Assembly (NCBI RefSeq): GCF_001040945.1
Contig: NZ_CP011930.1
Span: forward strand, 1,798,001 to 1,862,000
Length of the DNA: 64,000 nt
DNA from: Herbaspirillum seropedicae
GTDB taxonomy: Bacteria > Pseudomonadota > Gammaproteobacteria > Burkholderiales > Burkholderiaceae_D
Reading direction: 5' to 3'
Shown here: positions 51,165-60,062 of the stretch, in pieces
Layout: every line of letters starts with the position of its first letter
Numbering within the stretch: position 1 is the first letter of the stretch
Translations under genes and position numbers: made by a program
The notes under the pieces: generated by a model
What the model was told of the DNA's origin: nothing
What the model saw: the letters and a program-made list of their open reading frames with translations, nothing else
The model's database searches: none

Positions 51165-51488
51165 TCAGCGCTGCAGGTATTGCAGCTTGTCGGTCTTGTC
51201 CTTCCATTCCTCGGCTTCGGGCAGCGGCGCCTTGGTCTTGGTGATGGAGGGCCAGCTGCGGGACAGTTCGGCGTTCAGGGCAATGTACTGCTGCTGGTCG
51301 GCCGGCACGTCTTCTTCCGCGTAGATCGCGTTGACCGGGCATTCGGCCACGCACACGGCGCAGTCGATGCATTCGTCAGGGTCAATCGCGAGGAAATTGG
51401 GGCCTTCGCGGAAGCAATCCACCGGGCAAACATCCACGCAATCCGTATAGCGGCAACGGACGCAGGAATCGGTGACAACGTGGGTCAT
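51165..51488 (-). CDS. fdxA: Ferredoxin, 7Fe type
   Basis: A 107-residue ferredoxin with two cluster motifs: Cys9, Cys12, Cys17, Cys21 and Cys25 ([18 protein letters not shown]) and Cys40, Cys43, Cys46 and Cys50 ([12 protein letters not shown]). The altered first motif fits a [3Fe-4S] plus [4Fe-4S] pair as in FdxA of Azotobacter and other proteobacteria. The C-terminal extension of about 40 residues is usual for this group. It probably exchanges electrons with the reductase encoded downstream. The 50878-51164 gap has no gene. Confidence 0.93.
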   Translation of the reverse strand: MTHVVTDSCVRCRYTDCVDVCPVDCFREGPNFLAIDPDECIDCAVCVAECPVNAIYAEEDVPADQQQYIALNAELSRSWPSITKTKAPLPEAEEWKDKTDKLQYLQR

Positions 51489-51858
51489 AACTGTCCTATC
51501 TGTAAAATTTCTTCAAACCGATGGCTAACTGCGCCGCAATTGATGGCAATATGGCACGGTTAAAATCTTGTTGCGGCTGGTCAACCCACCCTCGACGTTC
51601 AGTCGACGAGCCGAGCGCCTGCATTTTTGGGCAATCCTCCGCCTTGTGGGCGCCGTCGGAATGCCGCTGTGCAACCCGCCGCAAAGCCTTGTATTTTAAG
51701 GTAATTCGATTTTTCCCACAAATGAGGCTTATACAGATTACGTATAAGTAAATAAACAAGCTCGCGATTAGGCCAGCCGCCGCCAGGGGCGTCCGAAGGG
51801 CCGGCGATCCCGCCGGCATGCCGCTTCGTGGAAGCGACGGTCTGGTCAGAGCGACAAG
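51489..51858. other. Intergenic region, 370 bases, locally AT-rich
   Basis: Between divergent fdxA and the LivK-type gene. No ORF or hairpin with support was seen. A/T-rich segments near 51690-51760 are likely promoter DNA for one or both genes. Confidence 0.5.
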
Positions 51859-53124
51859 ATGATAAGGATGTCCGGCGTGAACGCTGCCCATCGCAAGCAA
51901 TCCCTTCATTCCCCGCGCTCCCGCTGGACACTCCTGCTGGGCCTGGCCGCCGCGCTGGCGCTGCCCTGGGGCCCGAGTCATGCCGCCGAGGCCATCCGCA
52001 TCGGCGAGATCAACAGCCGTCACCGGCTGTCCACCGCCGGGCAAGCCTACCGCAATGGCCTGGCGCTGGCCCTGGAGCAGATCAATGCCGCCGGCGGCGT
52101 CGGCGGCCGCCCCTTGCAACTGGTCGTGCGCGAGGACGACGGCGATGCGGACCAGGCCGCCCGCAATGCGCGCGCACTGATCAGCCAGGACCATGTGGAA
52201 GTGCTGACCGGCTCCATGCTCTCCGACGTGGCCCTGGCCGTCTCGCGCGAGGCGGCCCGCGGCCGTACCGTGCTGGTGGTGGGCGATGCGCTCTCCGACG
52301 CCATCACCCTCGACAAGGGCAACCGCTACACCTTCCGCGTGCGCCCCTCGACCTATATGCAGGCCGCCATGCTGGCCGAGCAGGCCGCCCGCCTGCCGGG
52401 GCGGCGCTGGGCGGTGGTGGCGCCCAACTATGAATATGGCCAGAGCGCCGTGGCCAGCTTCAAGCTGTTGTTGAAGCAGGCGCGTCCGGATGTGGAATTC
52501 GTCAGCGACCAGTGGCCGGCCCTGGGCAAGATCAAGGCGGACGACGTCGCCCGGGCGATCCGCCAGTCACGTCCGGATGGCATCTTCAACGCCACCTTTG
52601 GCGAAGACCTGCAGAAGTTCGTGCAGGCCGGCAACCGCCAGCAGCTGTTCGAGGGCGTGCGGGTAGTCTCGATGGCCTCGGCCGGCGCGCCAAGCCTGGA
52701 CCCTAGCCAGAGCGAAGCCATCCGTGACTGGCTGGCCATCGGCTATCCCTGGGACCAGGTCAGCCTGCCCGAGCACCAGCGCTTCCTCGAGGCTTACCTG
52801 AAGCGTTTCAGCGAACGCCCGCAATTGTCGGCCGTGTTCGGCTATACCACCATGATGGCCATTGCCGCCGGTCTGAAGAAGAGCGAGGGCGGCGATGGCG
52901 AGGTGCTGGTCGAGGCCATGCGCGGCCTGCAGTTCGGCTCGCCGCTGGGGCCGGTCAGTTTCCGCGCGCTGGACCAGCAGGCCTCGCTGGGCGCCTTTGT
53001 CGGCCTGGTCTCGCAGAAGGATGGGCGCAGCAGCATGCGCGACTGGCGCTATCTGGATGGCGCGGCCTACCTGCCGCCGCCGGCCTATGTGCGCAGCCGC
53101 CGTCCGGCCTCGGCCTCGAAATGA
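51859..53124 (+). CDS. ABC transporter substrate-binding protein, LivK type, orphan
   Basis: A 421-residue periplasmic binding protein. A signal peptide lies after a basic start (SPRSRWTLLLGLAAALALPWGPSHAAEA). LivK-type marks are IRIGEINSRHRLSTAGQAYRNGLALALEQINAAGGVGGRP and VLTGSMLSDVALAVSREAARGRTVLV. An ATG nine bases downstream (51868) is an alternative start. No transporter partners are adjacent. It differs clearly from the other LivK-type protein at 45591, so they are not a recent duplication. Followed by a hairpin at 53138-53165. Confidence 0.87.
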   Translation: MIRMSGVNAAHRKQSLHSPRSRWTLLLGLAAALALPWGPSHAAEAIRIGEINSRHRLSTAGQAYRNGLALALEQINAAGGVGGRPLQLVVREDDGDADQAARNARALISQDHVEVLTGSMLSDVALAVSREAARGRTVLVVGDALSDAITLDKGNRYTFRVRPSTYMQAAMLAEQAARLPGRRWAVVAPNYEYGQSAVASFKLLLKQARPDVEFVSDQWPALGKIKADDVARAIRQSRPDGIFNATFGEDLQKFVQAGNRQQLFEGVRVVSMASAGAPSLDPSQSEAIRDWLAIGYPWDQVSLPEHQRFLEAYLKRFSERPQLSAVFGYTTMMAIAAGLKKSEGGDGEVLVEAMRGLQFGSPLGPVSFRALDQQASLGAFVGLVSQKDGRSSMRDWRYLDGAAYLPPPAYVRSRRPASASK

Positions 53125-53137
53125 CCCGCCCAGGCCG

Positions 53138-53165
53138 CAAAGCCCCCGCAGCAACCGGGGCTTTG
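53138..53165 (+). terminator. Hairpin after the LivK-type gene
   Basis: CAAAGCCCC and GGGGCTTTG pair around a 10-base loop (53138-53165). There is no long T-run, so it is a likely but weak terminator. Confidence 0.6.
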
Positions 53166-53281
53166 GTCTGACCGATCTCGGTTAAGATAGCGGGCGCGAC
53201 GCCCGGCGGCGTCGTCCCGGCATCGCGCGGTGCAGGTGGACTATCAACATGGCAGCATGCGGCCAGCCGCATCCGGATTTC

Positions 53282-54457
53282 ATGATCATCACTTCCTTAC
53301 TCGATACCGACCTGTACAAATTCACGATGATGCAGGTGGTGTTACACCATTTCCCTGGCGCGCAAGTCGAATACCGCTTCAAATGCCGCAACGAGAACGT
53401 CGACCTGCGGCCCTACGTCGATGAGATCCGCGCCGAGATCGCCGCCCTGTGCCGGTTGCGGTTCAAGGAAGACGAGCTGAACTACCTGCGCAGCCTGCGC
53501 TTCATCAAGAGCGATTTCGTCGATTTCCTCGACCTGTTCCATCTCAACGAAAAGTACATCACGGTCCAGCCCGACCCGGCCGGCAATGGCGAGATCGAGA
53601 TCAGCGTCAAGGGACCGTGGCTGCACACCATCATGTTCGAAGTGCCAGTGCTGGCCATCGTCAATGAAGTGTATTTCCGCGCCACCCAGCGCTCGCCGGA
53701 CCTGGAAGAGGGCAGGGCGCGGCTGCGCAAGAAGATGTCGGTCATCACCGACGACCCGGAACTGGCCGGCTGCAAGATCGCTGACTACGGCACCCGCCGC
53801 CGCTTCTCGCGCAGCTGGCATGCCGAAGTCATCGACGAGATGAAGCAGCACATGGGTGATCACTTCGCCGGCACCTCCAACGTGATGTACGCGATGCAGC
53901 ACGACCTGACCCCGCTGGGCACGATGGCGCATGAATACCTGCAGGCCTGCCAGGCGCTGGGGCCGCGCCTGCGCGACTCGCAGACCTTTGCCTTCGAGAT
54001 GTGGGCGCGCGAGTACCGGGGCGACCTGGGCATCACGCTCTCGGACGTCTATGGGATGGACGCCTTCCTGCGCGACTACGACATGTATTTCTGCAAGCTC
54101 TTCGATGGCGCACGCCACGATTCGGGCGACCCGTTCGAATGGGGCGAGCGGCTCATCCAGCATTACCGCGACAATCGCGTCGATCCCTCCAGCAAGGTGC
54201 TGGTGTTCTCCGACAGCCTGGACTTCGACAAGGTGCGCGCCTTGTACCTGCGCTTCAAGGACCGCGCCAAGGTGGCCTTCGGCGTGGGCACCAATCTCAC
54301 CAATGACCTGGGCTACACGCCCCTGCAGGTGGTCATGAAGATGGTCCGCTGCAATGGCCAGCCAGTGGCCAAGCTGTCGGACACGCCGTCCAAGAACATG
54401 TGTGATGACCCGGCCTATGTGAATTATCTGCGGCAGGTGTTCCAGATCAAGGCTTGA
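53282..54457 (+). CDS. pncB: Nicotinate phosphoribosyltransferase
   Basis: A 391-residue enzyme of NAD salvage. It begins with the family's [16 protein letters not shown] segment. Active-site blocks include [14 protein letters not shown] with the autophosphorylated-His region, [23 protein letters not shown], the phosphoribosyl site [15 protein letters not shown] and [12 protein letters not shown]. The ATG at 53282 gives the standard N-terminus; a second in-frame ATG at 53249 would add 11 residues. It stands as a single gene. Confidence 0.95.
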   Translation: MIITSLLDTDLYKFTMMQVVLHHFPGAQVEYRFKCRNENVDLRPYVDEIRAEIAALCRLRFKEDELNYLRSLRFIKSDFVDFLDLFHLNEKYITVQPDPAGNGEIEISVKGPWLHTIMFEVPVLAIVNEVYFRATQRSPDLEEGRARLRKKMSVITDDPELAGCKIADYGTRRRFSRSWHAEVIDEMKQHMGDHFAGTSNVMYAMQHDLTPLGTMAHEYLQACQALGPRLRDSQTFAFEMWAREYRGDLGITLSDVYGMDAFLRDYDMYFCKLFDGARHDSGDPFEWGERLIQHYRDNRVDPSSKVLVFSDSLDFDKVRALYLRFKDRAKVAFGVGTNLTNDLGYTPLQVVMKMVRCNGQPVAKLSDTPSKNMCDDPAYVNYLRQVFQIKA

Positions 54458-54589
54458 CCGGATTTGAACGATACCTGAAAGTTTTTCCACCCGGACGTTT
54501 TTGCGCCTGGGCGGCATGTCGGCTGCTATAGTGTGACTCCTCGTGATGGCCTGCTCCGGCAGATTGTCGCGAGGAGTTTCTCCATCTGC

Positions 54590-56020
54590 ATGCCTTCAGG
54601 ACGACATTTGCTGACCCGAATCCCTGCCCCTTTCCTGTTTGCCCTCTGTGCCTTGCTCCTGCCGCTGCCGGGGTGGAGCGCCGAACTCGACGGCGCAGGC
54701 CTCTCCCTGGCCTGGGCCATCCCCTTTGCCGGTGTGCTCTTGTCCATCGCCGTGCTGCCGCTGTTGATGCCGGCCCTCTGGCATCATCATTTCGGCAAGA
54801 TCGCCGCCGCCTGGGCGCTGGCCTTCCTGCTGCCGTTCGCGGCCCTGCATGGCGCGCATGCGGCGCTGGCCATCAGCGTGCATGCGCTGGTGGCCGAATA
54901 CCTGCCCTTCATCATCCTGCTGACCGCGCTCTTCACCGTGGCCGGCGGCATCTGCGTGCGCGGCAACCTGCATGGCACGCCCGGCCTCAATACCGGCTTG
55001 CTGGCGCTGGGCACGCTGCTGGCCAGCATCATGGGCACCACCGGCGCGGCCATGCTGCTGATCCGCCCCCTGATCCGCGCCAATGACGACCGCAAGCACA
55101 CGGTGCATGTGGTGGTGTTCTTCATCTTCCTGGTCGCCAATGCGGGCGGTTCGCTCACGCCGCTGGGCGATCCGCCGCTGTTCCTGGGCTTCCTCAAGGG
55201 CGTCGATTTCTTCTGGACCGCGCGTCACCTGCTGGGGCCGATGGCCTTCCTGTGCGGTGCGCTGCTGCTCATCTTCTATGGGCTGGACCGCCACTTCTAC
55301 CTCAACCGCGAAGAGCGCCGTCCCCTCGATCCCACGCCGGACTCGGCATGGCAACTGGAAGGGCGCGTCAATTTCCTGCTGCTGGGCGCAGTGGTCGGGC
55401 TGGTGCTCATGAGCGGGTTGTGGAAGCCGGGTGTGGCTACCGAACTGATGGGCGCGCCGCTGGAGTGGCAGAACCTGCTGCGTGACGGCGCCTTGCTGGG
55501 GGTGATCCTGGTCTCGCTGTGGCTGACGCCGAAGTCGGCGCGCTCCGGCAATGAATTCGGCTGGGGGCCGATGCTGGAAGTGGGCAAGCTCTTCGCCGCC
55601 ATCTTCCTGACCATCGCTCCCGTGATCGCCATGCTGCGCGCAGGCGAGCAGGGCGCTTTCGCTGCCGTGGTGCGGGCCGTGACCGGGCCCGATGGCAAGC
55701 CCGACGATGTGATGTATTTCTGGATGACGGGTTTGCTGTCCTCCTTCCTGGACAATGCGCCGACCTACCTGGTGTTCTTCAATACCGCCTCCGGCGATGC
55801 GCGTGAGCTGATGGGGCCGCTGGCCTCGACCCTGGCGGCCATCTCCGCCGGCGCCGTCTTCATGGGAGCCAACAGCTATATCGGCAATGCCCCCAACATG
55901 ATGGTCAAGGCCATCGCCGAGGAGCGCGGCATCCGCATGCCCAGCTTCTTCGGCTACATGGCATGGTCGGCGGGGATTCTGGCGCCGCTGTTCATTGTCA
56001 TGAGTTTCCTGTTCTTCTGA
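54590..56020 (+). CDS. Sodium:proton antiporter / CitMHS-like ion transporter
   Basis: A 476-residue polytopic protein (about 12 hydrophobic segments) with a cleavable-looking N-terminal segment ending WSAELDG. Conserved patterns are GNLHGTPGLNTGLLALGTLL, MGTTGAAMLLIRPLIRAND, NAGGSLTPLGDPPLFLGFL and the late DNAPTYLVFFNTASG and GANSYIGNAPNMMVKAIAEE, typical of the NhaD/CitMHS_2 group. Start uncertain: a GTG at 54533, this ATG, or a TTG near 54608 with a closer AGGA. Single gene; the ion specificity is inferred from family. Confidence 0.85.
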   Translation: MPSGRHLLTRIPAPFLFALCALLLPLPGWSAELDGAGLSLAWAIPFAGVLLSIAVLPLLMPALWHHHFGKIAAAWALAFLLPFAALHGAHAALAISVHALVAEYLPFIILLTALFTVAGGICVRGNLHGTPGLNTGLLALGTLLASIMGTTGAAMLLIRPLIRANDDRKHTVHVVVFFIFLVANAGGSLTPLGDPPLFLGFLKGVDFFWTARHLLGPMAFLCGALLLIFYGLDRHFYLNREERRPLDPTPDSAWQLEGRVNFLLLGAVVGLVLMSGLWKPGVATELMGAPLEWQNLLRDGALLGVILVSLWLTPKSARSGNEFGWGPMLEVGKLFAAIFLTIAPVIAMLRAGEQGAFAAVVRAVTGPDGKPDDVMYFWMTGLLSSFLDNAPTYLVFFNTASGDARELMGPLASTLAAISAGAVFMGANSYIGNAPNMMVKAIAEERGIRMPSFFGYMAWSAGILAPLFIVMSFLFF

Positions 56021-56092
56021 CTGATTCAGATTGATTCCGAGTGATGTTGTGCTGCACCTTTCCGACAACGAAACCTAGATAACGAGACCCGC

Positions 56093-57073
56093 ATGAAACC
56101 CAAGATCTTCGTCGCCCGCGCCGTCTTCCCCGAAGTCCTGGCGCGCCTGGAGCAGCATTTCGAGGTCGAATCCAACCAGGACGACCGCATCTACAGCGCC
56201 GCTGAACTGCAGGCCAAGGCGCAGGGCAAGGATGGCCTCTTCACCACCCCCAGCGAGCCGGTGACGGCGGCGCTGTTTGCCGCCAACCCGCAGTTGAAGG
56301 CTGTCTGCAACATGGCCGTGGGTTACAACAACATCGACGTGGCCGCCGCCACCCAGGCCGGTGTGATGGCGACCAATACCCCCGACGTGCTCAACGAAAC
56401 CACCGCCGACTTCGGCTGGGCGCTGATGATGGCCGCGGCGCGCCGCATCACCGAGTCGGAACACTTCCTGCGCGCCGGCAAGTGGAAGAAATGGAGCTAT
56501 GACAGCTTCGTCGGTCCCGACATCCATGGCGCCACGCTGGGCATCATCGGCATGGGCCGCATCGGCCAGGCCATTGCCCGCCGCTCGCTGGGCTTCGATA
56601 TGCAGGTGCTCTACCACAACCGCTCGCGCCTGGCGCCGGAGCTGGAAGCGCGCGCCAACCACGCCCGTTACGTCAGCAAGGAAGAGCTGCTGCGCCAGGC
56701 TGACCACGTGATCCTGGTGTTGCCCTACTCGAAAGACACCCACCACACCATCGCCGCAGCCGAACTGGCGCTGATGAAGCCGACCGCTACCCTCACCAAC
56801 ATCGCCCGCGGCGGCATCGTCGATGATGCGGCGTTGATTGCCGCGCTGCGCGAAGGCCGCATCGCTGCCGCCGGCGTGGATGTGTTCGAGAATGAACCAG
56901 CCTTCAAGCCGGAATTCCTGGATCTCAGCAATGTCGTGCTCACGCCCCACATCGCCAGCGCTTCCACGCCGACGCGCCTGGCCATGGCCAACTGCGCAGC
57001 CGATAACCTGATTGCGGCCCTGTCGGGCCAGCGTCCGCCCAACCTGCTCAATCCGGACGTCGTCAAGGGCTGA
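56093..57073 (+). CDS. D-2-hydroxyacid dehydrogenase (glyoxylate/hydroxypyruvate reductase type)
   Basis: A 326-residue NAD(P)-dependent dehydrogenase. The dinucleotide motif is GIIGMGRIGQAIA (150-162). Substrate-site pieces are NMAVGYNNIDV (73-83), the catalytic Arg in NIARGGIVDDAAL, the Glu in FENEP and the His in LTPHIASAS. Best match by eye is the GhrB/GyaR group acting on glyoxylate, hydroxypyruvate or 2-ketogluconate. A hairpin terminator follows. Single gene. Confidence 0.9.
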   Translation: MKPKIFVARAVFPEVLARLEQHFEVESNQDDRIYSAAELQAKAQGKDGLFTTPSEPVTAALFAANPQLKAVCNMAVGYNNIDVAAATQAGVMATNTPDVLNETTADFGWALMMAAARRITESEHFLRAGKWKKWSYDSFVGPDIHGATLGIIGMGRIGQAIARRSLGFDMQVLYHNRSRLAPELEARANHARYVSKEELLRQADHVILVLPYSKDTHHTIAAAELALMKPTATLTNIARGGIVDDAALIAALREGRIAAAGVDVFENEPAFKPEFLDLSNVVLTPHIASASTPTRLAMANCAADNLIAALSGQRPPNLLNPDVVKG

Positions 57074-57098
57074 TCCGGCGGCATCACCCGCAAAGAAA

Positions 57099-57129
57099 AC
57101 GGGCGCACCCGCGTGGCAGGTGCGCCCGT
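57099..57129. terminator. Bidirectional terminator hairpin
   Basis: ACGGGCGCACC and GGTGCGCCCGT pair in an 11-bp stem with a 9-base loop. ATCTTGTTTCT follows on the plus side and an A-rich run (AAAGAAAA) precedes it, so it can serve both the dehydrogenase gene and the convergent ACBP gene. Confidence 0.8.
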
Positions 57130-57187
57130 ATCTTGTTTCTCTATGCTCGTCTGGCGGGCGGCAGGATGGCGACCCACCCCGAGTGCA

Positions 57188-57445
57188 TCAACCCTTCAGT
57201 TCATTGAAGATGTCGATGTATTCCTGTTGCGCTTCGGCCTGCGGCTTGCCCTTCAAGGCGGCCCAGGCGTCATACTTGGCGCGGGCCACGAAGTCGGTCA
57301 TGCCGGGACGTTCGCCCTGCACGTCGCCGTTGCTGCCTTGCTTGTAGAGACCGTACATCTTCAGCAGGGTCATGTTGTCGGGACGCTCGGGCAGGCTCTT
57401 GGATTCGGCCACGGCCGCTTCGAACTGTTCTTGCAGGGTGCTCAT
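57188..57445 (-). CDS. Acyl-CoA-binding protein
   Basis: An 85-residue four-helix ACBP: LQEQFEAAVAESKSLPERPDNMTLLKMYGLYKQ, then GDVQGERPGMTDFVARAKYDAWAALKGKPQAEAQQEYID. The conserved YGLYKQ, KYDAW and Tyr near the C-terminus contact the CoA and acyl chain. It binds medium/long acyl-CoA in the cytoplasm. It is downstream of the FKBP gene on the same strand (18-base gap), so the two are probably co-transcribed. Confidence 0.95.
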   Translation of the reverse strand: MSTLQEQFEAAVAESKSLPERPDNMTLLKMYGLYKQGSNGDVQGERPGMTDFVARAKYDAWAALKGKPQAEAQQEYIDIFNELKG

Positions 57446-57463
57446 CTCTCTCCTCCCCAGGGC

Positions 57464-57820
57464 TCAGACGGCCAGCAGTTCGACTTCGAAGATCAGCGTG
57501 GCGTTGGGTGGGATCACGCCGCCGGCGCCGCGTGCGCCATAACCGAGGCTGGCCGGGATGATCAGCTTGCGGGTGCCGCCGACCTTCATGCCCTGCACAC
57601 CTTCGTCCCAGCCCTTGATCACGTGGCCTGCGCCCAGCGGGAAGGCGAACGGGTCATTGCGGTCCTTGCTGGAGTCGAACTTGCTGCCGGCGCTGCCGTC
57701 ATCGTTCTGCAGCCAGCCGGTGTAATGCACCGTGACATGGCTGCCGGCCTTGGCTTCGTCGCCTGCGCCAATGTTGATTTCTTCATATTGCAGCCCGGAA
57801 GCTGTCGTGATCGTGGACAT
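57464..57820 (-). CDS. FKBP-type peptidyl-prolyl cis-trans isomerase
   Basis: A 118-residue single-domain FKBP. All FK506-pocket segments are present: VTVHYTGWL, FDSSKDRNDPFAFPLGAGHVIKGWDEGV, MKVGGTRKLIIPASLGYG and IPPNATLIFEVELL. No signal peptide, so it is cytoplasmic. Two ATGs stand in tandem; the second (57820) is better spaced from the AAAGGA site. Confidence 0.93.
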   Translation of the reverse strand: MSTITTASGLQYEEINIGAGDEAKAGSHVTVHYTGWLQNDDGSAGSKFDSSKDRNDPFAFPLGAGHVIKGWDEGVQGMKVGGTRKLIIPASLGYGARGAGGVIPPNATLIFEVELLAV

Positions 57821-58129
57821 CATGTTCCTTTCGGTGAGGGGATTGCGTGGGTGCGGCCGGTGCTGCCCTGGTGTGTGCTGACCATTCCTGACAGCGCAGG
57901 ATGTTGCTCCCGGGCATTGTCCGCAAACGCAGGCGTGACGCGGACTGAGCCGGGCTGTCAGGCCTGCGGTGGCGGCTTGCGACCGGAACGGCAGGCAGTG
58001 TAAACCAAAAAACTAGAAATTTTTCATATTGCGTCAGTGGGCTGTCAGCGGGAAGCACACGGGCCGCGTTAACCGCCGAGGACGTGCCTCGTGCACGATG
58101 AGATCAGGCATTTTTGTGTAAAGTTCGTC
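57821..58129. other. Intergenic region, about 309 bases, divergent promoters
   Basis: Separates the divergent FKBP and beta-propeller genes. No ORF with support. An AT-rich block near 58001-58032 (CCAAAAAACTAGAAATTTTTC) is the most promoter-like part. Confidence 0.5.
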
Positions 58130-59113
58130 ATGTTGCGTAGAATCCGCCAATATTTTTCCCTTACCCTTCGCGCAGCATGCGTCTCGGCCGTCCTGGCCGT
58201 CTCGGCACACGCCAACGTGGTCGTGGTCCTCAATTCGGGCGATGCCTCGGTCTCCTTGCTGGACGAGACCGGCGAAAAGGAGCTTTCGACCTTCTCGGTG
58301 GGCAAGGAACCGCACCACCTGATGGCCACGCCCGACAACAAATCGCTGATCGTGGCCAGCGCCACCGGCAACCAGCTGCTGTTCCTGGACCCCAAGACCG
58401 GCGCGGTGCAACGCAAGATCCGCGACATCATCGATCCCTACCAGATCGGCTTCACCCCTGACCAGAAATGGTTCGTCGCCACCGGCCTGCGCCTGGACCG
58501 CGTCGATGTCTACAGCTATGACGGCCAGGATCTGAAGCTGTCCAAGCGCATCCCGCTGCCCAAGACGCCCAGCCATATCGCCTTCGACAACGCCAGCACC
58601 ACCGCCTTCATCACCCAGCAGGGCAGCGACCAGATCAGCGCCATCGACCTGGCCACCCAGCAGGTCAAATGGACGATGCCGGTGGGCAAGCTGCCGGCCG
58701 GGATCATCATGACGCCGGACAACAAGTATCTGATGGTCGGCATCATGGGGGCCGACTATGTCGAGGTGATCGACTGGCGCACCCAGAAGATCGTCAAGAA
58801 GATCAAGACCGGCGTCGGCGCGCACAATTTCCGTGGACAAGGCGACAAGCGCTTCGTCTACGTCTCCAACCGCGTCGCCAACACCATCAGCGTCGTCGAC
58901 ATGACCACGCTGGAAAACGTCGGCACCATCAAGGTGCCGGGTGGTCCGGACTGCATGGAAGTGACTTCCGACGGCAAGACCATGTGGGCCACGCTGCGCT
59001 GGGTCAAGAAAGTGGCGGTGATCGACCTGGCCAGCCGTTCGGTGACCAAGGTGATCCCGGTGGGCCGCTCGCCGCACGGCATCTATCTCCATAACCGCGC
59101 GCCCGATCTCTGA
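58130..59113 (+). CDS. Secreted YVTN-type beta-propeller repeat protein
   Basis: A 327-residue protein with a signal peptide (SLTLRAACVSAVLAVSAHA, then NVVVV). Six to seven repeats of the propeller blade type follow, each with a VxDLATQ/IDxxT strand and a PDNKxLxV turn (HHLMATPDNKSLIVAS; GIIMTPDNKYLMVG; CMEVTSDGKTMWAT). Such periplasmic propellers bind partners or cofactors; function unknown. The ATG at 58130 is used because the longer frame starts before the signal. It is 31 bases upstream of the polysaccharide deacetylase gene, so they are probably linked. Confidence 0.85.
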   Translation: MLRRIRQYFSLTLRAACVSAVLAVSAHANVVVVLNSGDASVSLLDETGEKELSTFSVGKEPHHLMATPDNKSLIVASATGNQLLFLDPKTGAVQRKIRDIIDPYQIGFTPDQKWFVATGLRLDRVDVYSYDGQDLKLSKRIPLPKTPSHIAFDNASTTAFITQQGSDQISAIDLATQQVKWTMPVGKLPAGIIMTPDNKYLMVGIMGADYVEVIDWRTQKIVKKIKTGVGAHNFRGQGDKRFVYVSNRVANTISVVDMTTLENVGTIKVPGGPDCMEVTSDGKTMWATLRWVKKVAVIDLASRSVTKVIPVGRSPHGIYLHNRAPDL

Positions 59114-59122
59114 TCCCTCTCC

Positions 59123-59150
59123 ATGAAGCAGCGATGAAGCAGCGATGAAG
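59123..59150 (+). repeat. 11-bp tandem repeat carrying three consecutive ATGs
   Basis: ATGAAGCAGCG is repeated so that ATGs fall at 59123, 59134 and 59145, each in a different frame. The first two open 4-codon frames (M-K-Q-R-stop), and each stop overlaps the next ATG as ATGA. Only the third ATG is in frame with the deacetylase. Confidence 0.9.
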
Positions 59151-59966
59151 CAGCCTCTCCCCAGAAAGTCCCTGCGCGGCCTGTGCCTGTTCGCCCTGCT
59201 GGCGGCAGGCCAGGTCCTTGCGCAACCGGCCACGCCGCAAGAGTCGGCCTGCAAGGGCAGGATCTACCTGACCTTCGATACCGGCAGCCAGTCCCAGGCC
59301 GAACTGATCGAGCAGACCCTGCAGCGCCACCACATCAAGGCCACCTTCTTCCTCGCCAACGAAAAGACCATCCACGGCGACTATTCCCTCGATCCGGGCT
59401 GGGCGCCGCTGTGGAAGCGGCTGGCCGGCGAAGGGCATGCCTTTGGTACGCATACCTTCGACCATGTCTATGTGATCCGCGACCTGCCCGAGGGCAAGAT
59501 CGAAGTGCGTCCGCAGTTCGGCGCGCAGGCCGGCAAGAAGCTGCAATGGACACCGGCCCAGTATTGCGAAGAGATGAAGCGGGTCGACCAGCGCTTCCAG
59601 GAGCTGACCGGGCGCAAGCTCGATCCGCTGTGGCGCGCGCCGGGCGGACGCCTGACACCCAATCTGCTCAAGGCCGGCCAGGCCTGCGGCTATGCCCATG
59701 TGGCCTGGGCGCCGGCGGGATTCTCGGGCGACGAACTGCCCAGCGACAAATTCCCCAACGAGATGTTGCTGAAAAAGGCGCTCGATGGCCTCAAGGATGG
59801 TGATATCTTCCTGGCCCATATGGGCATCTGGTCGCGCCAGGACCCGTGGGCGCCGGCTGTGCTGGAACCCCTGATCACCGGGCTGGAGCACAAGGGCTTC
59901 TGCTTTGCCACCTTGCGCGATCATCCGGCCTACCGCCACCTGTTCACCGTCGGCAAGGAACGCTGA
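59145..59966 (+). CDS. Polysaccharide deacetylase (NodB-like), secreted, variant motif 1
   Basis: A 273-residue NodB-domain (CE4) protein with a signal peptide (LRGLCLFALLAAGQVLAQ). Motif 1 is YLTFDTG: the catalytic-base Asp45 is kept, but the metal-binding second Asp is Thr46. The metal His pair is GTHTFDH (103 and 107), and motif 3 is WRAPGG (163-168). Loss of one metal ligand may change metal use or mean a divergent substrate. The start is preceded by an 11-bp triplicated ATG repeat instead of a clear ribosome site. Upstream YVTN-propeller gene on the same strand. Confidence 0.87.
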   Translation: MKQPLPRKSLRGLCLFALLAAGQVLAQPATPQESACKGRIYLTFDTGSQSQAELIEQTLQRHHIKATFFLANEKTIHGDYSLDPGWAPLWKRLAGEGHAFGTHTFDHVYVIRDLPEGKIEVRPQFGAQAGKKLQWTPAQYCEEMKRVDQRFQELTGRKLDPLWRAPGGRLTPNLLKAGQACGYAHVAWAPAGFSGDELPSDKFPNEMLLKKALDGLKDGDIFLAHMGIWSRQDPWAPAVLEPLITGLEHKGFCFATLRDHPAYRHLFTVGKER

Positions 59967-60062
59967 GGAGCGCCCCGGGTCCAAGCGGCGCAGGCCGCCA
60001 GGGGAGGGCGCCAGCGTATCATTGCAGTACCGCAGCACTGCACCATCGTCTCTGAGCTATCC

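Noticed and set aside
54596..56068. A 490-codon minus-strand frame opposite the antiporter gene.
   Set aside because: Its product is Gln/His/Arg-rich, the usual reverse image of a hydrophobic membrane protein in high-GC DNA.
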